DNA of 64,000 nt, taken from UBA6522 sp965221035. Lineage in GTDB: Bacteria > Pseudomonadota > Gammaproteobacteria > Steroidobacterales > Rariloculaceae. Where the stretch lies: assembly GCA_965221035.1 (NCBI GenBank), contig OZ244860.1, positions 2,790,001 through 2,854,000 of the forward strand. Direction: 5' to 3'. Both the position numbers and the translations under genes were made by a program. Within the stretch, counting starts at the first letter, position 1, and the number at the start of each line of letters is the position of its first letter. Below, in pieces: positions 61,665 through 64,000 of this stretch. The notes under the pieces were generated by a model. It was given only the letters and a program-made list of their open reading frames with translations. It did not search any database and was not told where the DNA came from.

Positions 61665-62078
61665 CTCATGCACCTGTAAACGAATGAACCCGGTGCACAC
61701 GATGCACAACCCCACCAGCACATCAATGTTTAGGAGCCTCTGAGGCTTGCTCACCTGAGGGTAAGCGATACGGGTATGTGTCAAACAGGCTGGCCGGTTG
61801 TCAAGCCCTCTTGGCCCATGTTTCCGCGAGCGTCGCGCCGGTATCGGAGTTCGCTGTTGCCGGGCCCGTTCCCACGCTCTTGATTTGGCCTCCTAATCTA
61901 CCCAGTGCCGTCGATACATACCCGTATCGAGTGCAATACCTTGGAGGAATCGCCAAATGCTAACCAATACTGGAATCCTAATGTTGTCGACAGCGGAAAA
62001 TCTTTTCCCTCCGTGGGTCAGTATCAATGCCCCGATGTTTGTTCGCCGACTGTTGTTCACAATGGGAGGGAAACAACA
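61665..62078. repeat. Intergenic region upstream of integrase with 14-bp inverted repeat
   Basis: CGATACGGGTATGT at 61766-61779 is the inverse of ACATACCCGTATCG at 61916-61929, 136 bp apart. Such paired sites in front of an integrase gene resemble recombinase binding or attachment arms. A short plus-strand frame, 61657-61743, has a perfect AAGGAGGT site but its product is too short to judge. The rest has no clear gene. Confidence 0.5.
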
Positions 62079-62687
62079 ATGATGATGCGAATTGGCGTTG
62101 CTACGTTGATTGGATTGCTGTGGCTGCCGGTTGCCGCCTTCGGAAATGATGCTGGCGACGACGGGATCTACTATCCGCCCGATACCCCATGGGCACCTCA
62201 GTATGTAGGAGCTGGAGCCGGGACGGAGATCTCCAGCAGCGTTAATCGGGACTACGTGGACAGGTTTTGCAGGGCGTGGCCGAGATTTAGGTGGGCTTGC
62301 TACGCGTTTGTTGTTGAATCAGGATACGAGGCTGCAGCGGCAATCCTGAACAGTATGGCTGACGCGCTGGATGAAGCGCTTGCACAATACGCAGCCTGTG
62401 TAACATACGCTAAAGTTAGCCTTTGCGGAAGGCGGCCTACTAGTTATTTCCCCGTATTCACCGGGCCAGTCGAGCCGGAACCAGAACCGGAACCGGAACC
62501 GGAACCGGAGGAAGAGGAAACCGACGACTCTAGACCTGATAGCGGCGGCGGTGGTCCCGGCGACTGCTTGCCAGACTCATTCTCTTGCGACGACAACGAT
62601 CCCAGCGAAGAAGATGAAAACGTAGAGTATTGGTGGGACGAATACTACAACTGCCTGCCTGAAGAAAATGGCTGCGATGATTTCTAG
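62079..62687 (+). CDS. Exported acidic, Cys-containing protein with Glu-Pro repeat
   Basis: 202 aa from three consecutive ATG codons at 62079 with GGGAGGG 8 nt upstream. Signal peptide to about residue 20 (VAAFGND). Central region has four Cys (DRFCRAWPRFRWACYAFV, YAACVTYAKVSLCG). A Glu-Pro run (VEPEPEPEPEPEPEEEE) follows, then an acidic tail with Cys in PGDCLPDSFSCDDNDP and YNCLPEENGCDDF. No family recognised. Base composition is less GC-rich than the neighbours, which suits acquired DNA. Its TAG stop contains the TA target of the IS630 insertion. Confidence 0.75.
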   Translation: MMMRIGVATLIGLLWLPVAAFGNDAGDDGIYYPPDTPWAPQYVGAGAGTEISSSVNRDYVDRFCRAWPRFRWACYAFVVESGYEAAAAILNSMADALDEALAQYAACVTYAKVSLCGRRPTSYFPVFTGPVEPEPEPEPEPEPEEEETDDSRPDSGGGGPGDCLPDSFSCDDNDPSEEDENVEYWWDEYYNCLPEENGCDDF

Positions 62688-63907
62688 TGTCATGTCACAC
62701 GTGATATGTCGTAATGAACGTGATAGATTCCTTGTCGTTCGGGGACGGCGAGGAGTGGGTCATGAAGCGCTACGTTGTGGAGTTGGAGGCGCGGGAGCGC
62801 GAGACATTGACGGCGGTCACGCGCAAGGGTTCGCATCGTTCGCAGAAGGTGATCAACGCGTTGATTTTGCTCAACTGCGACGCGGGCCAGTACAACGAAC
62901 GGCGCGCGACGGGCGAGGCGATCGCCGGGGTGTTGCGCATCAGCGCGCGCCGGGTGGACCGGGTCAAGAAGCGGTTTGTGGAGGACGGACTGAAGGCGGC
63001 GCTGGGATCTCGTCAGGGGCGGCGCGCGAAGTACCTGCGCAAGGCGGACGGGGAGTTCGAGGCGCGGCTGGTCGCGCTCAGTTGCGGGGAGCCACCCGAA
63101 GGGCATGCGCAGTGGTCGCTGCGCCTGCTGGCCGACCGGGCGGTGGAACTGGGTTATATCGACAGCGTCTCGCACGAGACGGTGCGGCGGGTGTTAAAAA
63201 AAACGCCCTCAAACCGTGGCGGCGCGTCGGTTGGGTGATCCCGCCGCCGCGCAATGCCGACTTCGCGGCGGGGATGGAGAAGGTGCTCGACGTCTATCGA
63301 CGCCCGTACGACCCGAAGTGGCCGGTGGTGTGCATGGACGAGACGCCGCGGCAGTTGATCGGCGAGACGCGCACACCGGTCCCACCGGCCCCGGGACGGC
63401 CGGCGCGCGAGGACTACGAATATCGACGCTGCGGCACTTGCACCGTGTTCATGGCCACCGAACCGCTGGCCGGATGGCGCCTGACCAAGGTGACCGAGCG
63501 CCGGACCAAGACCGACTGGGCGCGGTTCCTTCACGACATCGCTGCGCGCTATCCACAGGCCACGCGCATCACCCTGGTGCTGGACAACCTCAACACGCAC
63601 CGTCCCGGCGCGCTCTACGAAACCTACCCACCGGCCCGCGCCAAGGCGCTTTGGGACCGATTCGAGTTCGTCTTCACCCCCAAGCATGGCAGTTGGCTGA
63701 ACGTGGCCGAGGTCGAACTCAACGTCATGATCCGCCAGTGCCTCAACCGCCGCATCGACTCCATCGATACCGTGCGCGCCGAGGTCGCCGCTTGGCAGGC
63801 CGCCCGAGACCGGATCCAAGCCAAGGTCAACTGGCAGTTCACCACCGATGACGCACGCGTGAAACTCAAGCGCCTCTATCCGACATTAGATGAGTGACAA
63901 GACACTA
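62685..63907 (+). mobile_element. IS630-family insertion sequence with TA target duplication
   Basis: Ends read TA GTGTCATGTCACACGTGA on the left (62685 on) and, inverted, TA GTGTCTTGTCACTCATCT on the right (to 63907), so the terminal inverted repeats agree at most of 14 positions and are flanked by the TA duplication usual for IS630/Tc1. The element is 1.22 kb. It inserted inside the stop codon of the upstream gene, and the pre-insertion stop was also TAG. Confidence 0.9.
62762..63897 (+). CDS. IS630 transposase made by -1 frameshift
   Basis: Frame 1 runs from ATG 62762 (GGAG upstream) to a stop at 63238. The continuing frame is -1 relative to it and runs to 63897. The join is a run of eight A at 63196-63203 (TTA AAA AAA ACG in the first frame, slippery A AAA AAA). 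N-terminal part: helix-turn-helix region with SHRSQKVINALILLNCD and GVLRISARRVDRVKKRF. Second part: catalytic Asp in VVCMDETPRQL, Asp in LVLDNLNTH and Glu in HGSWLNVAEVELN. Programmed frameshifting is inferred; a simple disabling mutation cannot be excluded. Confidence 0.88.
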
Positions 63908-64000
63908 GTCCGGATCTGTCACCGATTGTGCTGATGGGATCATTTTGCCATTTTAAAGGTGCCTTATCCGGGCTAAAGCGACGCAAACGTCAAGGGTCGT
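63908..64000. other. Right flank of IS630, window end
   Basis: 93 bp with no gene seen. Contains a stretch rich in T and A (63950-63965). Confidence 0.3.

Noticed and set aside
61657..61743. 28-codon plus-strand frame with a perfect AAGGAGGT site
   Set aside because: It lies antisense to the integrase start and the peptide has no recognisable feature; noted but not called a gene.

Overview
The window is a GC-rich, mostly gene-dense stretch of a Gram-negative proteobacterial chromosome. LPS heptose synthesis (hldE), TolC, a TonB-dependent receptor, Mpl murein recycling, RNase D and an E. coli-like bacterial CCA transferase with an HD domain point to a gammaproteobacterium. Heterotrophy on methylated amines and aromatic compounds fits a free-living or host-associated marine lineage. 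The lineage is inferred from gene content only.

Layout. 1-5.3 kb: 3' part of an Lhr-type helicase, a lipoprotein, cca and a putative zinc aminopeptidase. 5.4-12 kb: H+-pyrophosphatase, an isoaspartate-methyltransferase-like protein, a rhodanese, TolC and hldE. 12-15 kb: split B12-dependent ribonucleotide reductase nrdJa/nrdJb behind an NrdR-box-like palindrome. 15.5-26.5 kb: HtrA protease, TonB receptor, pyrophosphate-type phosphofructokinase, flavin amine oxidase, adk, rnd, mpl and rubredoxin. 26.7-31.8 kb: a soxBDAG-type tetrameric N-methyl amino acid oxidase or dehydrogenase. 32-36 kb: a periplasmic phenol-oxidation module (VAO/4-cresol-dehydrogenase-like flavoprotein plus cytochromes c). 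A tRNA with CAT anticodon and an exported amidohydrolase follow. 38-46.1 kb: a one-carbon block on the minus strand (corrinoid activator, methyl-THF:corrinoid methyltransferase, virulence-factor-family protein, DUF1638 protein, corrinoid protein, formate-THF ligase) and then etfA/etfB. 46.3-51.2 kb: nadAB with a palindromic operator and, nearby, an NrtR-like NAD regulator. 51-57 kb: TlpA-like thioredoxin, homocysteine-methyltransferase-family protein, GST, FAD-linked oxidase, pobA and a RidA-like lipoprotein. 57-64 kb: an accessory zone with an IS1634-type remnant and a full element, a single orphan type I-E CRISPR repeat, a tyrosine recombinase, an exported acidic Cys-containing protein and an IS630 element with a likely -1 frameshift.

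The genes suggest three linked themes. First, a pyrophosphate economy (H+-PPase plus PPi-PFK). Second, folate- and corrinoid-linked one-carbon catabolism (SoxBDAG, corrinoid methyl transfer, Fhs, ETF). Third, aromatic degradation (phenol-oxidising flavocytochrome, then 4-hydroxybenzoate hydroxylase).

The most unusual structure is a dispersed family of three about 141-156 bp elements at gene ends (7474-7614, 10379-10534, 31822-31966). Each folds as a three-stem cloverleaf. The loops and junction are conserved, while the stems differ between copies and stay perfectly paired, including a 28-36 bp outer stem that is unrelated from copy to copy.
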